A stretch of 42,173 nucleotides of DNA from an uncultured Pseudomonadota bacterium (lineage in GTDB: Bacteria; Pseudomonadota; Gammaproteobacteria; Burkholderiales; CAIKXV01), in NCBI GenBank assembly GCA_903831455.1, contig CAIKXV010000199.1, forward strand, positions 1 to 42,173, given 5' to 3'. Below, piece by piece: positions 16,231 to 23,817 of this stretch. Position 1 is the stretch's first letter; the number at the start of each line of letters is the position of its first letter. Below the pieces are notes generated by a model. That model saw only the letters and a program-made list of their open reading frames with translations. It was not told where the DNA came from and ran no database searches. The translations under genes and the position numbers were made by a program.

Positions 16231-17844
16231 ATGCCCGACCATGACCTGATGCTTCGCAATGGACGGGTGATCGACGGTTCCGGGGCGCCCGGCCGACGCG
16301 CCGACGTGGCGATCGCCGGCGACCGGATCGCGGCGATCGGCGAAGGTCTCCCGGGCTCCGCGAGCCGGGTCATCGACGCCGACGGACTGGTGGTCGCGCC
16401 GGGGTTCATCGACATCAAGACCCACTCCGACTTCACCCTGCCGATCAACCCGAAGGCGGAGAGCAAGTTGCGCCAGGGCGTGACCACCGAACTCATCGGC
16501 CACTGCGGCTTTTCCGTCGCGCCGGTCCTGCCGGGCAAGGTCGACCTGCTGCGCGACTATCTCTCGCCCAGCGCCCCGTGGCTGCCGTTCCGAGAGATGG
16601 GGTTCGCCGAATACCTGGACAGTTTCCCGGCGACGGCCGTCAATGCAGGCATGCTGGTGGGACACAACACGCTGCGCCTGATGGCGATGGGCATGGACCA
16701 GCGAGCGCCCACCGAAGGCGAGATGGCGCACATGGCGGCCATGCTCGAGGACGGGTTGCAGGCCGGGGCACTGGGCCTGTCCTCGGGGCTGTTCACCTCG
16801 CCGGGATCGTACGCCTCGCGCGACGAGATGGTCGCCCTGTGCGAGGTCGTGCGCCGTCATCGCGGCGGCTATTTCACGCACATCCGCGACGAGTCGAACG
16901 GCGTGCTGGAGGCGGTCGACGAGGCGATCGACATCGCGCGCACCTGCCGCATCCCGGTGGAGATCGTGCACTTCAAGACGTCCGGGATGGACAACTGGGG
17001 CAAGGCGGCCGTCGCGCTCGAACGCATGGCGCACGCCCGCGCCGAAGGCCTGGCGGTCAACTGCGACTCGCACCCCTACACCGCGGGCAGCAATCCGCTG
17101 AAGAACCTGATGCCGCAGTGGGTGCAGGCCGGCGGCGTGGAGGCGATGCTCGCGCGCCTGCCGCTGCCCGAGACCCGCGCGCGCATCCGCGAGGACATCG
17201 CGCGCGACGGCCTGAACAACTGGGGACGCATCCCCGACTGGGACTGCGTGCAGGTGTCCATTTCGCCGCACCTGCCCCAGCACTGCGGCAAGACCATCGC
17301 CACCCTGGCGCGCGAGCGCGGCGCCGATCCGATCGACGTGGTCTGCGACTACCTGGTCGAGGACCGCGGTGCCACCCGCGTACTGGTGATCTCGATCGCC
17401 GAGGAGGACATCCGCGCGATCGTCTGCTGCCCCGACGCGCTGGTGGGTTCCGACGGCAACTGCGTGGCGACCTACGGCATCACCAGCCAGGGCATGCCCC
17501 ACCCGCGCTTCTACGGCACCTTCCCCCGCGTGATCTCCCGCTACGTCGGCGAGCAGCGACTGCTGCCGCTCGAGACGGCCATCCGCAAGATGACCGGCGC
17601 GACCGCCCGGGCACTGGGGCTGCGCGACCGCGGGACCCTCGCGCCGGGGCAGCGCGCCGACGTGGTGCTGTTCGACCCGGACGACTTCCGCGACCAGGCG
17701 ACCTACGACGATCCGCACCGCTACCCGACCGGCGCGCGCACCACGGTGCTGGTCAACGGCACGGTCGTGATCGACCACGCCGTGCACACCGGCGCGCTGC
17801 CAGGCCGGGTGCTGCGGCGGGCCGCGGACGGATCGGTCGGCTGA
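16231..17844 (+). CDS. N-acyl-D-amino-acid deacylase-like amidohydrolase
   Basis: A 537-residue member of the D-aminoacylase group of the amidohydrolase superfamily, which releases D-amino acids from N-acyl derivatives. Seen: PGFIDIKTHSD around residue 58-67, Cys92 in IGHCGFS, the metal His in YFTHIRDES and in EIVHFKTSG, HPYTAGSN, and the catalytic Asp in LVGSDGN. The classical H-x-H is K63-T-H65, so the first His is replaced by Lys, while the ligands of the tightly bound zinc (Cys, two His) and the catalytic Asp are kept. No signal peptide, so it is cytoplasmic. A TACAAT at 16193-16198 may be its -10 element, though no good -35 is visible. It is divergent from the receptor operon, which may import its substrate. 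Confidence 0.88.
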   Translation: MPDHDLMLRNGRVIDGSGAPGRRADVAIAGDRIAAIGEGLPGSASRVIDADGLVVAPGFIDIKTHSDFTLPINPKAESKLRQGVTTELIGHCGFSVAPVLPGKVDLLRDYLSPSAPWLPFREMGFAEYLDSFPATAVNAGMLVGHNTLRLMAMGMDQRAPTEGEMAHMAAMLEDGLQAGALGLSSGLFTSPGSYASRDEMVALCEVVRRHRGGYFTHIRDESNGVLEAVDEAIDIARTCRIPVEIVHFKTSGMDNWGKAAVALERMAHARAEGLAVNCDSHPYTAGSNPLKNLMPQWVQAGGVEAMLARLPLPETRARIREDIARDGLNNWGRIPDWDCVQVSISPHLPQHCGKTIATLARERGADPIDVVCDYLVEDRGATRVLVISIAEEDIRAIVCCPDALVGSDGNCVATYGITSQGMPHPRFYGTFPRVISRYVGEQRLLPLETAIRKMTGATARALGLRDRGTLAPGQRADVVLFDPDDFRDQATYDDPHRYPTGARTTVLVNGTVVIDHAVHTGALPGRVLRRAADGSVG

Positions 17845-17890
17845 TCCTGCGGCCGAGCCGCGCGGGCACGGACCTGCGACGCTGCGCGAC

Positions 17891-17923
17891 CGGCGGGTGC
17901 GCGGCCGGCGGGTGCGCGGCCGG
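17891..17923. repeat. short tandem repeat, 15-bp unit, 2.2 copies
   Basis: The unit CGGCGGGTGCGCGGC occurs twice in a row (17891-17905, 17906-17920) plus three bases of a third. It lies in the 198-base gap between the convergent D-aminoacylase-like and exported amidohydrolase genes, a region otherwise only GC-rich. Replication slippage is the simplest origin; no function is apparent. Confidence 0.8.
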
Positions 17924-18042
17924 TCGCCCCACCCGCGGCGCCACCGGGCCCGGAGGGTGCCGACCCACCCGCGAAGTCCGGGCGGACGGCTACGGCCCCG
18001 GGCGCTGGGCGAGACCGTCCGGACCCACCCGGCGCCCCGGCG

Positions 18043-19542
18043 CTACCACCAGTTCGCGCGCTTGCGCAGCGCGGCCAGCGACTCTCGCGCATCGGCCACC
18101 ACCCGCGCCGGGTCGAGCGCGGTCAGCCGGCCCCCGCTCTTGAGGAGGCGCCCGTCGACCATCACGGTGTCGACGTTGCCCGGTTGCGCCGCTTCGACCA
18201 GCAGGTGGGCCGGGTCGGTGAAGACGCCGAGGTTGATCGCCCGCGTGTCCACCATGATCAGGTCGGCACGCTTTCCCGCCGCCAGCGACCCGATGCGGTC
18301 GGCCATGCCCATCGAACGCGCGCCCTCGATCGTGGCCAGTTCGAGCACGCGCCGCGCAGGCAACTGGAACTCGTTCTCGGTGCGGGCGTTCTCGGCATTC
18401 TGCGTCACCTTCATGATGCCGAACATGTCCGCGTTGCCCGATAGCGCCGTGGTGTCCACCGACAATCCCAGCGGGATGCCGGCCTGCAGGAAGGTGCTGG
18501 TGGGCGGCACGCCGAAGCCGATGCGCAGTTCGGTGAACGGCGAGATGCTCACGGCCGCGCGCGAGTCGACCAGCGCGCGTACCTCCTCGGGGGTCACCCA
18601 GACGGCGTGGATCGCCTGCAGGTCGGGGCCGAGGAGACCGTCCTTCGCCACCTGCGCGATGCCGCCCGCGCGGGCGCGCGAGTTGTTCAGGTGCACGGAC
18701 ACCGGCAGGCCGAGCCGACGGGCCTCGGCGATGTCGCGGCGCGACGCCTCGGCCTTGATCGCACCGGTCCCACCGGTGGCCACGCCGCGCCAGGCGATCC
18801 CCAGCGCCAGCCGGCCGCCGGCATCGTGCCGCGACCAGTCCGCGCGCAGGCGTTCGAGGTCGGCGAGGTCCATCGTCTGGTCGACCGGGTGCCCCTGCAT
18901 GGTGCCGTAGGAGAATCGGCCCCGCAGGCCGGACTCGGACAGCGCACGCAGGTTCTCGCGCGCATGCGTCGGCGTGCGGATGTTGTGGCACCAGTCGTGC
19001 ACGAAGGTGATGCCCGAGTGGATCGCCTCGGCGCAGGCGAGCCGGGTGCCCGCGTACATGTCGCCTGGCACGTAGTGGCGCCCCAGCCCCAGTGCGGTCG
19101 GGAAATAGCCGAACTTCTTCTCGTCGAGCGACATGCTGCGCAGCAGGGTATTCCACATGTGCCAGTGCGTCTCGACCATGCCCGGCATCACGATCATGTC
19201 GCGTGCATCGATCACGCGCGCGCCCGGCGCCTGCAGCGCGCGCCCCACCGCCACGATCACGCCGTCGCGGACATGCACGTCGGCACCGGCGAGGTCGCCG
19301 ACCGAGCGCTCCATCGTCATCACGTAGCCGCCGCGCAGCAGCCACTCGCCCCGAGCGGGGCCCGCCCCCGGAAGGTTCGCGCCCGGATCCGGGATGGCCG
19401 CGCACCCGCCGATGGCGAGCGCCCCCAGGGCTGCGCCGCCCCCGACCAGTCGCCGTCGCCGCGCATCCACCCGCGCATGCAGGCCGTCGCCACCCATGCG
19501 GCCCTCGACGTCGTGCCCACCCCCGATCCCGACCTGCGCCAT
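18043..19542 (-). CDS. exported amidohydrolase (cytosine deaminase/chlorohydrolase-like), probable Tat lipoprotein
   Basis: A 499-residue metal-dependent hydrolase of the subtype III amidohydrolase group. Metal-site motifs: the H-x-H in GMVETHWHMWNT, a His in PVSVHLNNS, another in QAIHAVWVTPEE, and an Asp in LSVDTTALSG. The N-terminus has four Arg (DARRRRLVGGG), a hydrophobic stretch and AIGGCAAIPDPG, which fits a Tat-type signal ending in a lipobox Cys near residue 51; most relatives are cytoplasmic. The ATG at 19542 is supported by GGGGGAGA seven bases upstream. Deamination or hydrolysis of a ring or guanidine-like substrate is expected, but the substrate is unknown. It is divergent from the receptor/M81 operon. 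Confidence 0.85.
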   Translation of the reverse strand: MAQVGIGGGHDVEGRMGGDGLHARVDARRRRLVGGGAALGALAIGGCAAIPDPGANLPGAGPARGEWLLRGGYVMTMERSVGDLAGADVHVRDGVIVAVGRALQAPGARVIDARDMIVMPGMVETHWHMWNTLLRSMSLDEKKFGYFPTALGLGRHYVPGDMYAGTRLACAEAIHSGITFVHDWCHNIRTPTHARENLRALSESGLRGRFSYGTMQGHPVDQTMDLADLERLRADWSRHDAGGRLALGIAWRGVATGGTGAIKAEASRRDIAEARRLGLPVSVHLNNSRARAGGIAQVAKDGLLGPDLQAIHAVWVTPEEVRALVDSRAAVSISPFTELRIGFGVPPTSTFLQAGIPLGLSVDTTALSGNADMFGIMKVTQNAENARTENEFQLPARRVLELATIEGARSMGMADRIGSLAAGKRADLIMVDTRAINLGVFTDPAHLLVEAAQPGNVDTVMVDGRLLKSGGRLTALDPARVVADARESLAALRKRANWW

Positions 19543-19630
19543 GCTCGTCTCCCCCGTGCTGTTGTCGTGTGCGCGTTCGACGTCGCGCACGTCGGTCGAC
19601 GCGGACGACACCGGCGCCGCCCGCCACGGC

Positions 19631-19650
19631 CGACCGTCGACCGTCGACCG
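19631..19650. repeat. short tandem repeat, 7-bp unit CGACCGT
   Basis: Two full copies of CGACCGT and a third lacking the last base lie in tandem within the divergent intergenic region. The unit creates overlapping GTCGAC dyads. Function unknown; it may simply be slippage. Confidence 0.7.
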
Positions 19651-19742
19651 CACCACGGCGGGGCTGGACCCGCCGGCGTGCGCGGCCGGTGCATTGTGCG
19701 CCGTCCGGCGCGCGCGTGCAGCAGGATCCCCGCGCGGGTTCG

Positions 19743-19752
19743 CGTGATCACA
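19743..19752. promoter_or_regulatory. CGTGATCACA dyad, copy 1
   Basis: One of three exact intergenic copies of CGTGATCACA in the window. Here it lies between divergent genes, upstream of the possible minus-strand promoter of the exported amidohydrolase. A regulator site is possible but unproven. Confidence 0.3.
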
Positions 19753-19936
19753 CCGGCCGTCCCGTTCGCGCGGCGGGTTCCATGCCGAGGGCTCGCGGAG
19801 CATCCAGGCCGCGCGCAGCCCGCGCCCACCGGGTGCCAGCCTTCGACTCGCCTCCGCGGGCATCGGCGCCGGCGCGAGCGCGCGTTGACCCGTACCGACG
19901 GTCGTGGAAACATGGCCCACCCGAAGCGGAGGAGCC

Positions 19937-21019
19937 ATGAGTCGAGCCGAGATCCCTGCCTGCCACCGGCCCCTGCGCACCGCGGACGGGATGGCCTGCG
20001 GGCGCGCACGGCCGGACGCGCGGGCGCAGCCGCGCCCCTGCCGAGCGCATGCCCGACGGCTCGCGGCGCTCTGCGCGGCCGGCCTGGTGGTGCTCGCCGA
20101 TGCCGTTCCCGCGCAGGTCTTCCCGGCCAAGCCGCTGCGCCTCATCGTGCGTGCGCCGCCGGGTGGGGGCGACGACCTGCACGCGCGCCTGCTGGCCACC
20201 CCGCTGGCCAAGGCACTCGCCCAGCCGGTCGTGCTGGACTACCGACCCGGCGCCGGCGGACTGGTCGCCTGGGAGATCACCGCGAAGTCGCAACCCGACG
20301 GCTACACCCTGCTGCTGGCCGCCTCCGGGCTCGCGGGTGTCCGCGCCCTGCGTCCGGAGATGCCGGTCGACCCCTGGCGCGACTTCGCGTGGGTATCGCA
20401 GGTCGCCACCTTCCCGCTCATCCTCACCGCCAACAACGCGCTGCCCGCACGCTCGCTGAAGGACGTCGTGGCCCTCGCCCGCCGCCGCCCGGGCGAACTC
20501 AACTACGGGTCGTCGGGGATCGGCGCGACGCCGCACCTGGCCGCGGAATACTTCCGCGGGGCCGCAGGCATCGACATCAACCACGTGCCGTTCAAGGGAT
20601 CGAGCGCCATGTATCTCGACCTGATGGCCGGACGCATCGAACTCGGGACCTCGGTGCTCGGGGGCGCGATTCCGTTCGTGAGGAGCGGACGACTGCGCGC
20701 GCTTGCGGTGACCTCGGCGACCCGTTCCCCGCAATTGCCCGACGTGCCCACCGTCGCCGAGGCGCTGGGGCTGAAGGACTTCGAGTTCACCCCCTTCTAC
20801 GCGATCGTGACCCAGGGCCAGACGCCTCGCGACACCGTGCAGGTGCTGTCCGCCGCGGTGGGTCGCGCGGTCGCCAACGCCGAACTGCGCGAGGGCATGC
20901 TGGCCGCCGGGTCGGTGCCCTCGGCCAGCACGCCGGAGCAGATGCTCGCGACCGCGCGGCGGGCAGCCGACCAGATCGAGCGCATCGTGAAGGCCACGGG
21001 TATCAAGGGAGGGGACTGA
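19937..21019 (+). CDS. TctC/Bug-type solute receptor, cotranscribed with M81 peptidase
   Basis: A 360-residue receptor with an unusually long, Arg-rich N-terminus before the hydrophobic segment LAALCAAGLVVLADAVPAQ; mature start FPAKPLRLIVRAPPGGG. Cleft motifs: DDLHARLLATP, DYRPGAGGLV (Tyr where paralogues have Asn), QPDGYTL and INHVPFKGSSAMYLDLMAG. The GGAGGAG just before the ATG at 19937 decides the start against an upstream GTG. The M81 metallopeptidase gene begins three bases after its stop, so uptake of an amide or peptide that the M81 enzyme degrades is a reasonable inference. Confidence 0.92.
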   Translation: MSRAEIPACHRPLRTADGMACGRARPDARAQPRPCRAHARRLAALCAAGLVVLADAVPAQVFPAKPLRLIVRAPPGGGDDLHARLLATPLAKALAQPVVLDYRPGAGGLVAWEITAKSQPDGYTLLLAASGLAGVRALRPEMPVDPWRDFAWVSQVATFPLILTANNALPARSLKDVVALARRRPGELNYGSSGIGATPHLAAEYFRGAAGIDINHVPFKGSSAMYLDLMAGRIELGTSVLGGAIPFVRSGRLRALAVTSATRSPQLPDVPTVAEALGLKDFEFTPFYAIVTQGQTPRDTVQVLSAAVGRAVANAELREGMLAAGSVPSASTPEQMLATARRAADQIERIVKATGIKGGD

Positions 21020-21022
21020 GTC

Positions 21023-22570
21023 ATGGCGCGCATCGCCGTCGGCGGCTTCCAGCACGAGACGAACTGCTTCGTGCCCACCCGCACCGATTACGAGTACTTC
21101 GCCGCGCACCGCGACCGCCCGCCGCTGGTGCGCGGTGCCGCGGTGCTCGAGTGGCTCGGGGACACCAGTTTCGCGCTGTCGGGCTTCCTGCGCGAGATGG
21201 GTTGGCGTGCGGCGCCCGGCGGCGCCGGCGAGCACGAGTGGGTGCCGCTGGTCTGGACCAGCGGCGGGGCGGGTGGCCTGGTCACACGCGATGCGTTCGA
21301 GCGGATCACGGCCGAACTCACCGGCCGCCTGTCCGAGGCCATGCCGGTCGATGCCGTCTATCTCGACCTCCATGGGGCGATGGTCTGCGAGGACTTCGAG
21401 GATGCCGAGGGCGAGCTGCTTCGCCGCGTGCGAGCGATCGTCGGCGAGTCCGTCCCGGTGGTCTACAGCCTCGACTACCACGCGAACGTCACCCCCGCGA
21501 TGGTCGCCCTGGGCGACGGCGTCCAGGCCTACCGCACCTACCCCCACATCGACAGGGTGGACACCGGCGTTCGCGCCGCGCGCGTGCTGCGCCAGGTGCT
21601 CGCGGAGGGCAGGCCGGCGGGACGGGCGCTGCGCAAGCCCGGCTTCCTGCTGCCGCTGAACGACCAGTGCACCCAGATCGACCCGTCTCGCGCGATCGTT
21701 GCCCTGTCGGCGTCGCTCGAAGGCGGCCCGGTGTTCAGCGTGGCCTACCTGGCAGGCTTCGCCCCCGCCGACCTGCACGACACGGGGCCTTCGGTCGTCG
21801 TCTACGCGCGCACCCAGGCCGACGCCGACGCGGCCGCCGACACGCTGGCCTCGGCAATCGAGGCGCGCGAGGCCGAGTTCGCGCAACCGATGCTCGATCC
21901 GGACACGGCCGTGCGCGAGGCGATGCGCATCGCCGACCGGGCGACACGCCCGGTCGTGATCGCCGACACCCAGGACAACCCCGGCGCCGGCGGCACCGGG
22001 GACACCACCGGCATGCTGGCAGCCCTCGTGCGCAACGGCGCGCGCGATGCGGTGCTGGGATTCCTGTTCGACCCCGACGCCGCGCGGGCCGCGCACGCCG
22101 CCGGCGAGGGCGCCACGATCGAACTCGCGCTCGGTGGCCGGCACGGCCCCGAGGGCTGCGAGCCCTGCCTGGCGCGCTATCGGGTCGCGCGACTGGGCGA
22201 CGGACGCATGACGACGACCGGTCCCTCCGTGGGTGGGCGTCGCATCGACCTGGGCCCGATGGCGCTGCTGGCCATCGACGGGGTGAGCGTAGTGGTCACC
22301 AGCAAGCGGATGCAGGCGCACGACCAGGCGCCCTTCCGTCACCTGGGCATCGAACCGGCCGCCCAACGCATCCTCGTGCTCAAGAGCACCGTGCACTTCC
22401 GCGCCGACTTCCAGCCGATCGCCGACACCGTGCTGGTCGCGCTCGCCCCCGGCGGACATGTCGTCGACCCCACCCGCTACCCGTACCGGCGCCTGCGCGC
22501 GAACGTGCGACTGTATCCGCTGGGTCCGGCGCACTCGCCGCGCCCAGCGAGCGAGACCGCACTGGCATGA
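21023..22570 (+). CDS. M81-family metallopeptidase (MlrC-like)
   Basis: A 515-residue member of the M81 family (MlrC/DUF1485), named for the enzyme that completes degradation of linear microcystin, but widespread in Burkholderiales beside orphan receptors. Seen: an opening IAVGGFQHETNCFVPT, the zinc-site regions YLDLHGAMVCEDFEDAEGE and SLDYHANVTPAM, YRTYPHIDRVDTG and the C-terminal block ADTQDNPGAGGTGDTTGM, all family hallmarks. No signal peptide. It is three bases downstream of its receptor gene, so almost certainly coupled. True substrates of most family members are unknown, and a microcystin role should not be assumed. Confidence 0.92.
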   Translation: MARIAVGGFQHETNCFVPTRTDYEYFAAHRDRPPLVRGAAVLEWLGDTSFALSGFLREMGWRAAPGGAGEHEWVPLVWTSGGAGGLVTRDAFERITAELTGRLSEAMPVDAVYLDLHGAMVCEDFEDAEGELLRRVRAIVGESVPVVYSLDYHANVTPAMVALGDGVQAYRTYPHIDRVDTGVRAARVLRQVLAEGRPAGRALRKPGFLLPLNDQCTQIDPSRAIVALSASLEGGPVFSVAYLAGFAPADLHDTGPSVVVYARTQADADAAADTLASAIEAREAEFAQPMLDPDTAVREAMRIADRATRPVVIADTQDNPGAGGTGDTTGMLAALVRNGARDAVLGFLFDPDAARAAHAAGEGATIELALGGRHGPEGCEPCLARYRVARLGDGRMTTTGPSVGGRRIDLGPMALLAIDGVSVVVTSKRMQAHDQAPFRHLGIEPAAQRILVLKSTVHFRADFQPIADTVLVALAPGGHVVDPTRYPYRRLRANVRLYPLGPAHSPRPASETALA

Positions 22571-22591
22571 AGGCGCCGGCGCCCGGAGCTC

Positions 22592-22620
22592 GCGACAAGC
22601 AGGCCCCGTGATCACATAAT
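22592..22620 (+). promoter_or_regulatory. putative promoter of the lone receptor gene
   Basis: GCGACA (22592-22597) and CATAAT (22615-22620) are separated by 17 bases; the -10 matches five of six consensus bases. Start of transcription would be near 22627, about 60 bases before the ATG. The dyad at 22607-22616 lies in the spacer and touches the -10, a position suited to repression. Confidence 0.5.
22607..22616. promoter_or_regulatory. CGTGATCACA dyad, copy 2, overlapping a promoter
   Basis: This copy sits between the -35 and -10 of the putative promoter of the receptor at 22688, overlapping the -10 by two bases. Of the three copies it has the best regulatory placement. Confidence 0.4.
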
Positions 22621-22687
22621 GGGGCGACACGACTCCCTGCGGTCCTTTCAGGCCGCGCCTCGCCAACCCGCTCGACGGAGGTGCCTC

Positions 22688-23743
22688 ATGACTCAGCGCG
22701 CCACTTTCCCGGCCCCGGACTGCCACGCCGCGAAAACGGTCCGACCGCCCTGTTCGCGCATGCGGCCGCTCGCCGTCGCGCTCGCCGGCGCCTTCACCCT
22801 CGGCACGCTGGCCGCGGCACCCATGGCCATCGCCCAGGGCCAGAAGTTTCCGACCCGGCCGCTGCGCATCCTCGTGACCATCGGCCCCGGGTCGGTCGGG
22901 GACATCATCTCCCGCGTGATGGCCGATCCACTGTCGCGGCAGATGGGCCAGCCGGTGGTCGTGGACAACCGGCCCGGCGCCGGCGGCAACGTCGCGGCCG
23001 AGATCGCCGCCAAGTCACCGGCTGACGGCTACACGCTGTTTCTCACCACCATCAGCACCCACGGCATCAACCCCTCGCTCTACAGCAAGTTGGCCTTCGA
23101 TCCCATCCGCGACTTCGCGCCGGTGATCCTGCTCGCCACCAACCCGAACATGCTGGTGGTGCATCCGTCGATGCCGGTGCGCAACGTGAAGGAGCTGGTC
23201 GCGCTCGCCCGCAAGCGCCCCGGCGAGGTCACCTTCTCCTCCGCGGGCTCGGGAACCTCGCAGCACATGGCCGGCGAACTGTTCGCCATGATGACCGGAA
23301 CGAAGATGGTCCACGTGCCGTACAAGAGCACGCCACTGTCGGCCAACGCAGTGGTCTCGGGCGAGACCATGCTCGCATTCGCCAGCGTGCCGGTGGTTCT
23401 GGACCTCGTGCGCTCGGGCCGACTGCGCTCGCTGGGCGTGACCTCCGCCCAGCGCATGGCGTCGCTGCCCGACATGCCCACCGTGGCCGAGGGCGGCATC
23501 GCCGGCTTCGATGTCGGCGGCTGGTTCGGGTTCTCGGCCACCGGCGGAACGCCCGAGCCGATCGTCAATCAGCTCAACGGCGAATTCCGCAAGGCCATCG
23601 CGGACCCGGGCGTGCGCCAGAAGCTGATGGCGCAGGGCATGGACCTGACCGAATCCTCCCCGGCCGAGTTCTCGGCCTTCATCAAGAGCGAGATCGCCCG
23701 CTGGGCGAAGGTCGTGAAGGCCACCGGCGCACGGGTGGAGTGA
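22688..23743 (+). CDS. TctC/Bug-type solute receptor, monocistronic
   Basis: A 351-residue receptor. The signal region MRPLAVALAGAFTLGTLAAAPMAIAQ precedes FPTRPLRILVTIGPGSVGD. The usual PPGG loop is replaced by GPGS, and the usual PYKG block reads VHVPYKSTPLSANAV with Ser for Gly, so its ligand pocket probably differs from the others. VDNRPGAGGNVA and PADGYTL are standard. GGAGG six bases before the ATG at 22688 sets the start. It has its own promoter and a strong hairpin after its stop, so it appears to be a single-gene transcript. The M20 peptidase gene converges on it from the right. Confidence 0.92.
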   Translation: MTQRATFPAPDCHAAKTVRPPCSRMRPLAVALAGAFTLGTLAAAPMAIAQGQKFPTRPLRILVTIGPGSVGDIISRVMADPLSRQMGQPVVVDNRPGAGGNVAAEIAAKSPADGYTLFLTTISTHGINPSLYSKLAFDPIRDFAPVILLATNPNMLVVHPSMPVRNVKELVALARKRPGEVTFSSAGSGTSQHMAGELFAMMTGTKMVHVPYKSTPLSANAVVSGETMLAFASVPVVLDLVRSGRLRSLGVTSAQRMASLPDMPTVAEGGIAGFDVGGWFGFSATGGTPEPIVNQLNGEFRKAIADPGVRQKLMAQGMDLTESSPAEFSAFIKSEIARWAKVVKATGARVE

Positions 23744-23749
23744 CCCCCG

Positions 23750-23781
23750 GGCGGGCGGGCCCGCAACGGGGCCCGCCCGCC
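23750..23781. terminator. strong GC hairpin between convergent genes, likely bidirectional terminator
   Basis: A perfect 13-bp stem (GGCGGGCGGGCCC and its complement) with a six-base loop GCAACG begins six bases after the receptor stop at 23743. The convergent M20 peptidase gene ends at 23818. There is no T tract on either side, so termination efficiency is uncertain. Confidence 0.6.
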
Positions 23782-23817
23782 GCCTCGGGACGGACCCCGG
23801 GTTGTCCACCGCGGCCC

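Larger units (their letters stand above)
19543..19936. other. divergent intergenic region between exported amidohydrolase and receptor genes
   Basis: No gene is evident in these 394 bases. It holds a 7-bp tandem repeat (19631-19650), the dyad CGTGATCACA (19743-19752), a possible -10 for the amidohydrolase on the minus strand (CACAAT, 19698-19693) and a possible -35 for the receptor (TTGACC, 19885-19890, with AAACAT 17 bases further). Long open frames through it are Arg/Pro/Ala-rich and have no domain features. Confidence 0.5.

Noticed and set aside
17891-17923. Tandem repeat considered as a CRISPR-like or regulatory array
   Set aside because: Only 2.2 copies with no spacers.
21023-22570. Calling the M81 protein a microcystin-degrading enzyme
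   Set aside because: No other mlr genes are present, and M81 proteins are common beside Bug receptors in organisms not linked to microcystin.
18607-22611. A 1334-codon plus-strand frame spanning the receptor and M81 genes
   Set aside because: Low-complexity Arg/Ala/Pro translation; it overlaps genes with clear motifs in other frames.
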